A stretch of DNA of 42,692 bases from Alloyangia mangrovi. GTDB taxonomy: Bacteria > Pseudomonadota > Alphaproteobacteria > Rhodobacterales > Rhodobacteraceae. Shown here piece after piece: positions 8,947 to 17,011 of this stretch (its first letter is position 1; each line of letters begins with the position of its first letter). Under the pieces are notes generated by a model, which worked only from the letters and a program-made list of their open reading frames with translations, was not told the DNA's origin and ran no database searches. The position numbers were made by a program, and so were the translations under genes. The stretch covers positions 1 through 42,692 of the forward strand of contig NZ_NTHN02000048.1 in assembly GCF_002300555.2 (NCBI RefSeq), given 5' to 3'.

Positions 8947-9807
8947 ATGCCCAAAGTCGCGTATCACCTCGATCTGCCTGAAACGCCCAGTTCGGCGGTG
9001 GTTTTTGCCTCTCCGCATTCGGGCCGGGATTACCCCTGGAGCTTCCTGCGCGGGACCATCCTCGACGAAACCTTGATTCGATCGTCCGAGGACGCTTTCG
9101 TCGATCGCCTGTTCGATTGCGCACCGCAATTCGGCGCGCCCTTGCTTCGGGCCGGGGCGCCGCGCGCCTTTCTCGACCTGAATCGGTCGTCGGACGAACT
9201 CGACCCCGCGCTGATCGAGGGGGTGCGCCGCACCGGCCACAACCCGCGCGTGGCGAGCGGGCTGGGGGTGGTGCCGCGAGTCGTCGCCAACGGCCGGGCG
9301 ATCTACAGCGGCAAGCTGCCGCTGGCCGAGGCGGAACGGCGAATCGGGCTCTACTGGAAGCCCTACCACAGCCGGCTGCAGGCGCTGCTCGACGCCGCCA
9401 AGGGGCAATTCGGCGAATCGATCCTGATCGATTGCCACTCGATGCCGCACGAGGCGGTGGACAGCGTGTTGCGCAGGGGTGCGGCCCGGCCGCAGATCGT
9501 GCTTGGCGACCGTTTCGGGGCCTCTGCGGCGCCGGAGATCGTCGAGCTGGTGGAGCAGGCCTTTTGCCGGGCCGGCCTCGTGGTGGCGCGCAATGCGCCC
9601 TTTGCCGGGGCCTTCACCACGATGCACTACGGGCGCCCCTCGCGGCGCCAGCACGCGATCCAGATCGAGATCGACCGGGCGCTCTACATGGACGAGGTTG
9701 CGATCAAGCCGAACGGCAACTTCCACGCCTTCCGCAGGCTGCTGCGCGGGGTGATCGCCGAGGTCGCCGCGATCGGGCATCGCGAGCAGCGTCTGGCGGC
9801 CGAATGA
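8947..9807 (+). CDS. N-formylglutamate amidohydrolase family protein
   Basis: A 286-residue hydrolase of the N-formylglutamate amidohydrolase family (FGase, HutG-like), zinc-dependent enzymes that release formate from N-formyl-glutamate at the end of one histidine degradation route. Family marks are [13 protein letters not shown] near residue 20, [12 protein letters not shown], the DCHSMP motif with probable metal and catalytic residues, and a late histidine in [25 protein letters not shown] lies about 6 nt before the ATG at 8947. No other hut genes are in the window, so the histidine link is only family knowledge; related proteins act on other N-formyl or N-acyl amino acids. Confidence 0.88.
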   Translation: MPKVAYHLDLPETPSSAVVFASPHSGRDYPWSFLRGTILDETLIRSSEDAFVDRLFDCAPQFGAPLLRAGAPRAFLDLNRSSDELDPALIEGVRRTGHNPRVASGLGVVPRVVANGRAIYSGKLPLAEAERRIGLYWKPYHSRLQALLDAAKGQFGESILIDCHSMPHEAVDSVLRRGAARPQIVLGDRFGASAAPEIVELVEQAFCRAGLVVARNAPFAGAFTTMHYGRPSRRQHAIQIEIDRALYMDEVAIKPNGNFHAFRRLLRGVIAEVAAIGHREQRLAAE

Positions 9808-9826
9808 TCCGGTGCCGCCGGTGCGC

Positions 9827-9866
9827 GGCTTGCGCCTCCGGCGGGGATATTTTTACCTAGAAGAAG
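9827..9866 (+). repeat. Dispersed intergenic repeat A, copy 2
   Basis: CGGGGATATTTTTACCTAGAAG and flanks lie in the 74-nt gap between two convergent genes. It shares the GGATATTT and CCTAGAAGAA blocks with the other copies; the upstream GGGGCTCCGCCCC part is reduced to a short GC-rich remnant. Confidence 0.65.
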
Positions 9867-9881
9867 CGCAGCAGGCTGGGC

Positions 9882-10529
9882 TCAGAAGGGCGCGGGGGCG
9901 CGGAACTTGAGGCCGAGGCCGCCGTCGGGATGGCGCAGGCGCAGTTCTTCGGCGTGCAGCATCATCCGCGGGTAATTCGCCGCAGTTTCGGGCGCGTAGA
10001 AGGGGTCGCCGAGAATCGGGTGGCCCTGCGCCAGCATGTGCACCCGCAGCTGGTGGCTGCGGCCGGTGAGCGGCAAGAGATGCACCCGGCTTTCCTCGTC
10101 GCTGGCCTTGATCACCCGCCAGTCGGTCTGCGCTGGCTTGCCGGTCTCGTGGCAGACCATCTGCTTGGGACGGTTCGGCCAGTCCACGATCAGCGGCAGG
10201 TCGATATGGCCGGTCTTTGGCTCGAGCTTGCCGGCGACGCGGGCGAGGTAGGTCTTCTTGGTGCGGCGATGCTCGAACTGCAGGCCGATGTGGCGCTGCG
10301 CGTGCGGCGTCAGGGCAAAGACCATGACCCCCGAGGTGTCACGGTCGAGCCGGTGCACCAGCAGCACCTGCGGGAAGGCCTGCTTGAGGCGCTCGATCAG
10401 GCAATCGGCCAGTTCCGGGCCCTTGCCGGGCACCGAGAGCAGCCCGGCGGGCTTGTCGACCACGAGGATCTCGTGGTCCGCGTGCAGGATCGGGATCTCG
10501 CCCTGCGGAGGAGTGTAATCAGCGCTCAT
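9882..10529 (-). CDS. RluA-family pseudouridine synthase
   Basis: A 215-residue single-domain pseudouridine synthase. The catalytic aspartate is Asp62 in the HRLDRDTSG motif. VDKPAGLLSVPGKG near residue 24 and the GRSHQLRVHMLAQGHPILGD motif are typical of the RluA branch. There is no S4 RNA-binding domain, and the length agrees with RluA itself (219 in E. coli), which modifies 23S rRNA U746 and tRNA position 32. The substrate here is inferred, since RluA paralogues differ little at this level. The thiolase gene lies 72 nt upstream on the same strand. Confidence 0.9.
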   Translation of the reverse strand: MSADYTPPQGEIPILHADHEILVVDKPAGLLSVPGKGPELADCLIERLKQAFPQVLLVHRLDRDTSGVMVFALTPHAQRHIGLQFEHRRTKKTYLARVAGKLEPKTGHIDLPLIVDWPNRPKQMVCHETGKPAQTDWRVIKASDEESRVHLLPLTGRSHQLRVHMLAQGHPILGDPFYAPETAANYPRMMLHAEELRLRHPDGGLGLKFRAPAPF

Positions 10530-10601
10530 GGGGCCTGCTCATGGCAAAGCTCGGTGCCGGCCGCAAGGGGCTGCACCGCCGCAGGAGGCCGTGCAGGTGG
10601 C

Positions 10602-11774
10602 TTAGAGCCGCTCGATGGCGATGGCCGTGCCCTCGCCGCCGCCGATGCAGATTGCCGCCACGCCGCGCTTCAGGCCGCGGGTTTCCAGCGCGTTCAGCAG
10701 GGTGACCATGATCCGCGCCCCCGAGGCGCCGATCGGGTGGCCGAGCGCGCAGGCGCCGCCGTTGACGTTCACCACGTCGCGCGGCAGGCCCATTTCCTTC
10801 ATGAAGGCCATAGGGACCACGGCGAAGGCCTCGTTCACCTCCCAGAGGTCGACGTCCGAGAGCCTCCAGCCGATGCGCTCGAGCAGCTTGCGGGCGGCGG
10901 GAATCGGCGCGGTGGGAAAGAGCCCCGGGGCCTGCGCGTGGCTGGCGTGGCCGAGAATGCGGGCGCGGGGCAGGGCACCGGTCCTTTCGACACCGGCGAG
11001 GGTGGTGAGCACCAGCGCCGCGGCACCGTCGGAGATCGAGCTGGAGTTGGCCGCGGTCACCGTGCCGCCGGTGCGGAAGGCGGGCTTCAGATGCGGGATC
11101 TTCTCGGGCCGGGCGCGCGCGGGCTGCTCGTCGCGGGTGATCACCTCCTCGCCGGTGCGGGCGTGCACGGTGACCGGGGTGATCTCGGTCTCGAAGGCGC
11201 CGCTGCGCTCGGCGTCGAGCGCATTGGACAGCGAGGCGAGCGCGTATTGGTCCTGCGCGTCGCGGGTGAACTGGAAGGCCTCGGCGCAGTCCTCGGCATA
11301 GGTGCCCATGAGGCGCCCCCGGTCGTAGGCGTCCTCGAGCCCGTCGAGAAACATGTGGTCGACCACCTCGCCGTGACCAAGCCGGGCACCGCCGCGCATC
11401 TTCGGCAGCAGGTAGGGGGCGTTGGTCATGCTCTCCATGCCGCCGGCGACCATCACCTCGACCTGGCCGAGCGCCAGCCGGTCCCAGGCCATCATCGCCG
11501 CCTTCATCCCCGAGCCGCACATCTTGTTGAGCGTGGTGGCGGGGACTTCCTCGCTGAGACCGGCCTTGAAGCCCGCCTGGCGCGCCGGGGCCTGGCCCTG
11601 TCCGGCGGGCAGCACGCAGCCCATCAGCAGTTCGTCGACCGCCGGACGCCCGGCCTCGGCCAGCGCCGCGCGGATCGCCGCGCCGCCGAGCTGCGCGGCG
11701 CTGAGATCGGACAGCATCCCCTGGAACCCGCCCATCGCGGTGCGCGCGGCACCGGTTATCACCACATCCTGCAT
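10602..11774 (-). CDS. Acetyl-CoA acetyltransferase (thiolase)
   Basis: A 390-residue thiolase catalysing reversible condensation of two acetyl-CoA to acetoacetyl-CoA, or cleavage of longer 3-ketoacyl-CoA. The nucleophile is Cys86 in LNKMCGSGMKA. His346 in GHPIGASG and Cys376 in CIGGGEG complete the active site. Glu replaces the more usual Gln of the GGGQG signature. The start is set at 11774, where GGGAGGAGAG precedes the ATG; the upstream frame extension is not needed. Its promoter must lie in the 264-nt region shared with the divergent rbaV-like gene, which contains the 17-bp repeat array. Biosynthetic and degradative thiolases cannot be told apart from sequence alone. Confidence 0.93.
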   Translation of the reverse strand: MQDVVITGAARTAMGGFQGMLSDLSAAQLGGAAIRAALAEAGRPAVDELLMGCVLPAGQGQAPARQAGFKAGLSEEVPATTLNKMCGSGMKAAMMAWDRLALGQVEVMVAGGMESMTNAPYLLPKMRGGARLGHGEVVDHMFLDGLEDAYDRGRLMGTYAEDCAEAFQFTRDAQDQYALASLSNALDAERSGAFETEITPVTVHARTGEEVITRDEQPARARPEKIPHLKPAFRTGGTVTAANSSSISDGAAALVLTTLAGVERTGALPRARILGHASHAQAPGLFPTAPIPAARKLLERIGWRLSDVDLWEVNEAFAVVPMAFMKEMGLPRDVVNVNGGACALGHPIGASGARIMVTLLNALETRGLKRGVAAICIGGGEGTAIAIERL

Positions 11775-11944
11775 GCTCTCTCCTCCCAGGGTCACGGCAC
11801 CTGAATACCGAATGGTAAGGATTGCCGTCTAGCGTGCTGAGAATATGGGCGCTTGCCGGGGTCTCGGCAATGCGTCGGAAATTTTGGCGCTGCTCCGGGT
11901 CCTGGTCCATGTGCGGCTCGGGCCGGTCGTATGCCTGCAGGGAA

Positions 11945-12046
11945 AAGGACGTCCGAGAGACAGGGATGTTCGAGAGACAGGGGTGTCCAAAGGGCAAGGA
12001 CGTCCATGAGGTAAGAACTTCCAGGAGGTAAGGACTTCATGAAGCT
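11945..12046 (+). repeat. Six tandem degenerate 17-bp repeats in the rbaV-like leader
   Basis: Units start at 11945, 11962, 11979, 11996, 12013 and 12030 and keep an exact 17-nt period. Unit 1 is AAGGACGTCCGAGAGAC, unit 2 AGGGATGTTCGAGAGAC, unit 4 AAGGACGTCCATGAGGT, unit 5 AAGAACTTCCAGGAGGT. Units 1 and 4 share the 8-bp palindrome GGACGTCC. Unit 5 supplies the AGGAGG ribosome site and unit 6 contains the start codon of the downstream gene. The array lies between the divergent thiolase and STAS genes. It is not CRISPR-like because there are no spacers. Confidence 0.8.
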
Positions 12047-12404
12047 GACGTGCCGGGGAACGGAGCCGCAGGTCATTTCCGTTGGCGAGCCGCGCATCGA
12101 CGCGGCCGTGGCGATCCAGTTCAAGGACGCCATGCGCGCCATGCTCTCCCCCGAGGCGGAGCGGGTGATCCTCGATTTGTCGCAGGTCGAGTTCATCGAT
12201 TCCAGCGGGCTCGGTGCTGTCGTCGCGGTGAAGAAAGCCATGGGAGCGTCGCAACGACTCGATCTCGCCGGGCTCACGCCGATGGTGGACAAGCTTTTCC
12301 GCCTCACCCGGATGGACACGATCTTTGCGCTCTACCCGACGCTGGTCGAGGCCGAGGCGACGGAGGTCGCACCTCTGCCTCTCGGGGGCGGATCCGGGGG
12401 CTGA
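12039..12404 (+). CDS. rbaV: STAS-domain anti-sigma factor antagonist, RbaV/RsbV-like
   Basis: A 121-residue STAS protein of the SpoIIAA/RsbV type. In this family the unphosphorylated form binds and removes an anti-sigma kinase, and phosphorylation of a conserved serine blocks it. The site here is Ser55 in FIDSSGLGA. VILDLSQVEFID is the typical preceding strand. The start codon lies inside the last unit of a 17-bp repeat array; AGGAGG is 10 nt upstream. Six nucleotides separate its stop from the HATPase gene, which marks a two-gene operon. In Rhodobacter capsulatus the like-ordered pair RbaV/RbaW affects gene transfer agent production; orthology here is likely but rests on arrangement and motifs. 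Confidence 0.85.
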   Translation: MKLTCRGTEPQVISVGEPRIDAAVAIQFKDAMRAMLSPEAERVILDLSQVEFIDSSGLGAVVAVKKAMGASQRLDLAGLTPMVDKLFRLTRMDTIFALYPTLVEAEATEVAPLPLGGGSGG

Positions 12405-12419
12405 AGGGAGATGGCGGCC

Positions 12420-12905
12420 ATGGCGCTTCGCTCGGTCACCGGGGCCGGCGCGCCGGAGCCGGGCTGCGCGGCGCTGGTGCTGGAACTGTCCAGCAGTACC
12501 GCCGAGGTGCGCGCGGCGCTCGGGCAGGTGACGGAGGCGCTTGGCCGCGGCGGGTATTGCGCCCACGCGCGGAACTGCGCCGAGCTGGTGCTGGCCGAGG
12601 CGCTCAACAACATTGTCGAACACGCCTATGCCGGTCAGGGCCCCGGGCGCATTCGGCTGTGGCTGCAGGGGGTGCCCGGGGCGATCCGCCTCGAGCTGCG
12701 CGACCGGGGGCGGCCGATGCCGGACCTGGCCCTGCCCGAGGGACGGCTGAAGCCGCTGGGCCACGACGGCGACCTGCCCGAGGGTGGCTTCGGCTGGTAC
12801 CTGATCCGCCGTCTCGCGGCAGAGGTGAGCTACCGGCGCGTCGGCGGTGAAAATGTCCTGCGGCTCGTTCTGGAGAGCGGACCTGCGGCAGGCGACCGGG
12901 GCTGA
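12420..12905 (+). CDS. rbaW: HATPase anti-sigma serine kinase, RbaW/RsbW-like
   Basis: A 161-residue GHKL ATPase of the RsbW/SpoIIAB type, which binds a sigma factor or other partner and phosphorylates the STAS antagonist. The N box is EALNNIVEHAY at about 60-70, the D-x-G box is DRGRPMP near 95, and the nucleotide lid is GGFGWYLIRRLA near 122. ATG at 12420 is preferred because AAGGGAG lies 9 nt upstream; for the ATG at 12411 the same motif would touch the start codon. No phosphatase partner (RbaY/RsbU type) or sigma factor gene is in the window, so the output must be encoded elsewhere, as in Rhodobacter. Confidence 0.83.
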   Translation: MALRSVTGAGAPEPGCAALVLELSSSTAEVRAALGQVTEALGRGGYCAHARNCAELVLAEALNNIVEHAYAGQGPGRIRLWLQGVPGAIRLELRDRGRPMPDLALPEGRLKPLGHDGDLPEGGFGWYLIRRLAAEVSYRRVGGENVLRLVLESGPAAGDRG

Positions 12906-13452
12906 ACGCGCGCGACTGGTCAAGCCGAGGTCTCAATGGCAGCGCATTCTTGTCCTAGTGTTGACGGGCCAAGGCAGGCGGGCGGCAGCGCGTGCGGCGC
13001 ACCGCTGCGGTGCCCTGTCCCGGTTCAGCGAGGCGCGCCGCGTCGGCGCCGTCGCGCGCAACCCCCGGTAACTCGTGACGCTTCCTTCAATTTCAGCGAA
13101 AATGGGCGACTTTCTGCCGCAACGGAAGAACTCTGGGCGGGCTTTTGCCGATCCGGAACAATCTCTCCGGTCTGCTGCACTATGGTCTCAGAGCGACCTT
13201 AGTCTTGCCTGATTTTGGGGGGATACACGAAGCTGTAGCTGCATATGGCTTCCCTCGGCGCCACGCCGTTTCAGCCCCCACCCAGTGCGTGGCGTCGAGG
13301 ACTCTCAAGCGCAGCGATTTCTCGACATCGACACTTTCGTCACGGCCCGGATCGGCGCTGGACCCCTGCCTTTGCCGACACGCGGGCGGACAGACGCGAA
13401 CCGCCCGGCCTTGCGGACCGGGCGGAGCGGGAACTCGGGGAAAAGGCGGTCC
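12906..13452. other. 547-nt intergenic region between convergent genes
   Basis: No reading frame here has a ribosome site or family resemblance. The stretch 13340-13390 resembles the TGGACCCCTGCCTT-type dispersed repeats found in many alphaproteobacteria, but only one copy is in the window. A GC-rich hairpin near 13401-13425 may end gshA transcription. Otherwise I see nothing. Its length between two convergent operons is unusual for this compact window. Confidence 0.5.
13401..13425 (-). terminator. Possible terminator hairpin of the gshA operon
   Basis: CCGCCCGG (13401-13408) pairs with CCGGGCGG (13418-13425) about 28 nt past the gshA stop codon. There is no T-run on the minus strand, so termination by this element alone is doubtful. 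Confidence 0.35.
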
Positions 13453-14823
13453 TCAGTAGCTGTAGGCGCCGTAGATCTTCGACAGATCGCCGCCCCAGTC
13501 GCCCGCGTAATGCGCGAGCATCTCGTCGGCCTGCACCATGCCGCTCTCGATGCTTTCCTTCAGCGCGTTGAGGAAATGCGTCTCGTCCGGCAGCAGCCCA
13601 CCCGCACCGGGGCGGGCGCGGGACTTGAGCCCGGCCTCGGCGATCTCGAGCACCTGCGCGGCGAGATCGTGCATGCGGATGCCGTTCACCTCGGCCTGCA
13701 GCGCCTGTTCCGAGGCGGCAACGCGCAGCCCTTCGCGGGTCTCGTCGTCCCAGCCCTTCACCAGGTCCCAGGCTGAATCGAGCGCGCTCTGGTCGTAGGT
13801 CAGCCCCACCCAGAAGGCGGGCAGCGCGCAGAGCCGCCGCCACGGGCCGCCGTCGGCGCCGCGCATCTCGATGAACTTCTTCATCCGTGCCTCGGGGAAG
13901 AGCGTGGTCAGGTGGTCGGCCCAATCCGAGAGCGTCGGCTTCTCGCCCGGCAGGGCGGGGAGGCGGCCGGCCATGAAGTCGCGGAAGGACTGGCCGAGCG
14001 CGTCGATGTACTTGCCGTCGCGGTAGACGAAATACATCGGTACATCGAGCGCATACTCCACGTAGCTTTCAAAGCCGAAGCTCTCGTCGAAGACGAAGGG
14101 CAGCATGCCGGTGCGCGCCGCGTCGAGGTGCCGCCAGACGTAAGAGCGGTAGCTCTTGAGACCGTTCGGCTTGCCTTCAAGGAAGGGCGAGTTGGCGAAG
14201 AGCGCGGTGGCGACCGGCTGTAGCGCCAGCGCCACGCGCATCTTCTTGATCATGTCGAGCTCGGAGCCGAAATCGAGGTTCACCTGCACGGTGCAGGTGC
14301 GGCGCATCATGGTGGTGCCGGTGGTGCCGACCTTGCCCATGTAGGCATCCATCAGCTTGTAGCGGCCCTTGGGCATGAGGGGCATTTCCTCGTGTTTCCA
14401 CTCGGGCGCGGCGCCGAGGCCGATGAAGCCGACGCCGATCTCGTCGGCGATGCCCTTCACCTCGCGCAGGTGCTCGTTCACCTCGTCGCAGGTCTGGTGG
14501 ATGGTCTCGAGCGGGGCGCCCGAGAGCTCCAGCGCGCCGCCGGGTTCCAGCGACACGTTCGCGCCGTCCTTGGTCAGGCCGATGAGGTTGCCGCCCTCGG
14601 TGACCTCGGCCCAGCCGTGACGGTCGCGCAAGCCTTCGAGAACCGCCTTGATCGAGCGCTCGCCGTCATAGGGCAGCGGAGCGTGGGTATCGGTCAGGTA
14701 GCCGAACTTCTCGTGCTCGGTGCCGATGCGCCAGTCGTCCTTGGGCTTGATGCCTTCTTCGAGGTACTCGCCAAGCTGCGCGTGATGCTCGATCGGCCCG
14801 CCGCCGGATTGAGGGATGGACAT
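13453..14823 (-). CDS. gshA: Glutamate-cysteine ligase
   Basis: A 456-residue cytoplasmic enzyme catalysing ATP-dependent joining of glutamate and cysteine, the first step of glutathione synthesis. Length and motifs fit the plant/alphaproteobacterial class: DDWRIGTEHEKFGY near residue 29, GGNLIGLTKDGANVSLEPGGALELSG near 77, MRRTCTVQVNLDF, and the C-terminal DETHFLNALKESIESG. The class is quite different from the gammaproteobacterial GshA. The ATG at 14823 begins MSIPQSGGGPIEHHAQL. It is the last gene of a leftward operon with rsmE, an acetyltransferase and a small membrane protein; the gap to the membrane-protein gene is 67 nt. Confidence 0.94.
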   Translation of the reverse strand: MSIPQSGGGPIEHHAQLGEYLEEGIKPKDDWRIGTEHEKFGYLTDTHAPLPYDGERSIKAVLEGLRDRHGWAEVTEGGNLIGLTKDGANVSLEPGGALELSGAPLETIHQTCDEVNEHLREVKGIADEIGVGFIGLGAAPEWKHEEMPLMPKGRYKLMDAYMGKVGTTGTTMMRRTCTVQVNLDFGSELDMIKKMRVALALQPVATALFANSPFLEGKPNGLKSYRSYVWRHLDAARTGMLPFVFDESFGFESYVEYALDVPMYFVYRDGKYIDALGQSFRDFMAGRLPALPGEKPTLSDWADHLTTLFPEARMKKFIEMRGADGGPWRRLCALPAFWVGLTYDQSALDSAWDLVKGWDDETREGLRVAASEQALQAEVNGIRMHDLAAQVLEIAEAGLKSRARPGAGGLLPDETHFLNALKESIESGMVQADEMLAHYAGDWGGDLSKIYGAYSY

Positions 14824-14890
14824 GGCTTGGGCTCCGATCTTGCTCGCCTTGGGTGTCGAGGGTCAGGGATGGGCGGAACCGAAGCCCTTG

Positions 14891-15418
14891 TCAATGCAGA
14901 CGGAGGGTGGGCTTTTGTGCGCTGGCGCGCTGCCAGATGAGCACCGCTGCGGAGCCGCCCGCCTGCATCTTCTGCAGCATCCGTTCGGTCTGCAGTCCGG
15001 GCAGCTGCGCGAAGATGTCGAAGAGCTGTTCCGATCCCTCGGCGGTCAGCGGGATGGCCAGCGTGGTGCCGTCCTCGCTGCGCAGCAGCCAGTGCGGCGG
15101 CTTGGCGGCGGGATCGAGGCTGAGGGCAGTGAGGCTCGACAGATCGGCAAAGCCGCCGGTGAGCGGGCCGAAATAGCTGATCCGCCCCTCGACCACCTGG
15201 ACCATGCCCGGCCCGCCGGTGCCGGTGCGAAAGCGCGCGCGTTGCACCCCGGCAAAGGTGAGTGCCGCGCCAAGGGCCGCCACGGCCCAGCCCAGCAGCG
15301 CCAGAAGCCCGCCGGTGAAGAGCGCCCAGTAGAGGCCGAGCGCCAGGATACCGGCCCCTGCGGCCACTTCGCGCCAGCGCATCAGAGTGGCCTTTGCCTC
15401 GGGACGCAGGAAGCTCAT
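14891..15418 (-). CDS. Conserved membrane protein of unknown function
   Basis: A 175-residue protein with two adjacent hydrophobic helices at about residues 16-55 (AGILALGLYWALFTGGLLAL and GWAVAALGAALTFAG) and a soluble C-terminal part rich in short strands (MVQVVEGRISYFGPLTGGF, WLLRSEDGTTLAIPL). I recognise it only as a small conserved protein of the type often found beside rsmE and gshA in Rhodobacterales. Its ATG overlaps the acetyltransferase stop codon by ATGA, so it is translationally coupled to that gene. The soluble domain resembles PH-like membrane-associated folds in pattern, but this is weak. No function is assigned. Confidence 0.8.
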   Translation of the reverse strand: MSFLRPEAKATLMRWREVAAGAGILALGLYWALFTGGLLALLGWAVAALGAALTFAGVQRARFRTGTGGPGMVQVVEGRISYFGPLTGGFADLSSLTALSLDPAAKPPHWLLRSEDGTTLAIPLTAEGSEQLFDIFAQLPGLQTERMLQKMQAGGSAAVLIWQRASAQKPTLRLH

Positions 15419-16273
15419 GCGGGTGTCCTTGCGGCTTGCGGGCTGTGCAACACCGCGACGCGGTAGCCGCCGACATGCTCGAAGCCGATGGCCTCGTAGG
15501 CCCGCGCCGCCGCCGGGTTGTTGGCAAAGAGCACCGCAGTGCGGATGCCGCGGTTCCGTGCTTCAAGAAGATGGCGCTGCACCACCCGGCGCCCGCGCCC
15601 GCCATCACGAAGGGCACGCGGCACGAAGACCCCGCCGAGCTGAACCAGATCCGCCACCTCGGCATTGAAATCGCTCATCGCAACAGGTTGACCCTGCTCG
15701 ATCAGAAGACGCAGCGAGCCCTTCGCGATGCAATATTCGGCGCGCTCGCGTGCCGCCTGGTGGGCCGCCTGGTTGGCGGCTGTCGCCTGGATGTCGATCC
15801 CGTAGTCGTAGAACCAGTCCGCCAGCAGCGATGCGTCCTCTGGGCCGGGCGGGCGGATGACATCCGCGCGGTCGGGCAGCGTCGCCAGCTCGAGTCGGTA
15901 GAGCGGCTCCACCTGGTTGAGCCTGAAGGCAGCGTCACCATATCCCAGCGCCGCGATGAGCGCAGCCGTCTGCTCGGGGGGGGCCGCTGATCACGGTCAC
16001 GGGCTGGGTGCCGATGAGTTCGGCATAGGCACGAAACGCCTCTGTGGGGGCGCCCTGCGCCTGGCAGATGACGTCGCCGCGCCGTGTTCTGCCGAAGACC
16101 GCGCGGATCGCGTCGCGTTCGGACCAGAGATACACCTCGGTCGCAAAACGGTCGGCGCTCTCGCCAAGGCCCGCGACGGCGATATTGCCGCGCAGGAACA
16201 TCGAGGTCTCGGCGTGCTGCGACAGGAAGGCCTCGAGCGCTGCCGCATCGGCGGGCAGGGCGCGGCGGATCAC
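15415..16273 (-). CDS. GNAT-family N-acetyltransferase, frameshifted (one extra base)
   Basis: Reconstructed length 285 residues. The N-terminal part (MIRRALPADAAALEAFLSQ, SMFLRGNIAVAGLG) and the C-terminal acetyl-CoA-binding GNAT core (GVFVPRALRDGGRGRRVVQRH, NNPAAARAYEAIGFEHVGGY) lie in different frames. They join cleanly if one C is removed from the 8-C run (minus strand) at 15976-15983. The start is a GTG at 16273 that overlaps the rsmE stop codon as GTGA; the gene's own stop overlaps the next start as ATGA. Such tight coupling at both ends argues the gene is functional and the frameshift is a sequencing error. If real, it is a pseudogene. The substrate is unknown. Confidence 0.8.
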
Positions 16274-16999
16274 TTCCAGTCCCCGCAATGCGCCTGCCAG
16301 AGCGTCAGCGCCGCCACCGCCGCGGTGTCGGCGCGCAGGATGCGCGGGCCGAGGGCGATGGAGGTGGCCTGATCCATGCCGTGCAGTTTTTTTCCGCTCG
16401 GCCTCGGAGAATCCACCCTCGGGGCCGATCAGCACGGCCCAGGGGGCGGGATCGCCGGACAGCGCGGCGGCATAGTCGGTGCCGCCCCCGACCGAGGATT
16501 CGTCGCAGAAGAGCAGACGGCGCGAGTCCCATTCGGCGAGCAGCGGCCCCAGCTTCTGCAGCTCGGCGACCTCGGGCACGAAGGTGGCGCCGCATTGCTC
16601 GGCCGCCTCGACCGCATGGGCCTGCAGCCGGTCCTGGCGGATGCGCTCGGAGTTGGTGAAGGCGGTCTGCACCGGCACGATGCGGCGCACGCCCAGCTCC
16701 ACCGCCTTCTCGACGATGAAATCGGTGCGCGCCTTCTTGATCGGCGCAAAGAGCAGCCAGAGGTCGGGCGGCGTGCCCTGGGGGCGGGTCTGCTCAACGC
16801 AGCTCAGCGTGCCGCCCTTCTTGCCGGCCTCGGTAACCTCGGCCAGCCATTCGCCGTCGCGCCCGTTGAACAGGGCGACCGGCGCGCCGACCGGCAGCCG
16901 CATCACGGAAAAGAGATAGTGGGCCTGCTCCCTCTCGAGAGCGACCGGTTGTCCCGCGCCCAGCGGGTCGTCTACATACAGGCGTACCTTAGCAGTCAT
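16270..16999 (-). CDS. rsmE: 16S rRNA m3U1498 methyltransferase RsmE, frameshifted (one extra base)
   Basis: Reconstructed length 242 residues, the normal size for RsmE, the SPOUT-fold enzyme that methylates U1498 of 16S rRNA with SAM. The N-terminal PUA-like part has QAHYLFSVMRLPVGAPVALFNG. The catalytic part has KKARTDFIVEKAVELGVRRIVPV, TERS-like TNSERI and the knot motif LIGPEGGFSEAE. An extra A in the run at 16387-16393 shifts the frame just after SEAERKK; removing it restores LHGMDQATSIALGPRILRAD followed by a stop at 16270. The gene starts 12 nt from the divergent ubiA start and leads the gshA operon. An otherwise intact core housekeeping gene suggests a sequencing error. Confidence 0.87.
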
Positions 17000-17011
17000 G
17001 AGGCGGACCAT

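Noticed and set aside
11945-12046. A CRISPR array in the 17-bp repeats
   Set aside because: There are no spacers, the units are directly adjacent and degenerate, and no cas gene is near.
13145-13459. A 104-codon frame in the long intergenic region
   Set aside because: No ribosome site, no family resemblance, and it overlaps the gshA 3' hairpin. It looks like chance in GC-rich DNA.
16380-16400. Programmed ribosomal frameshift in rsmE
   Set aside because: Restoring the frame needs a +1 shift, while the A-run slippery site would favour -1. No such control of rsmE is known to me, and the same +1 defect appears in three unrelated genes.
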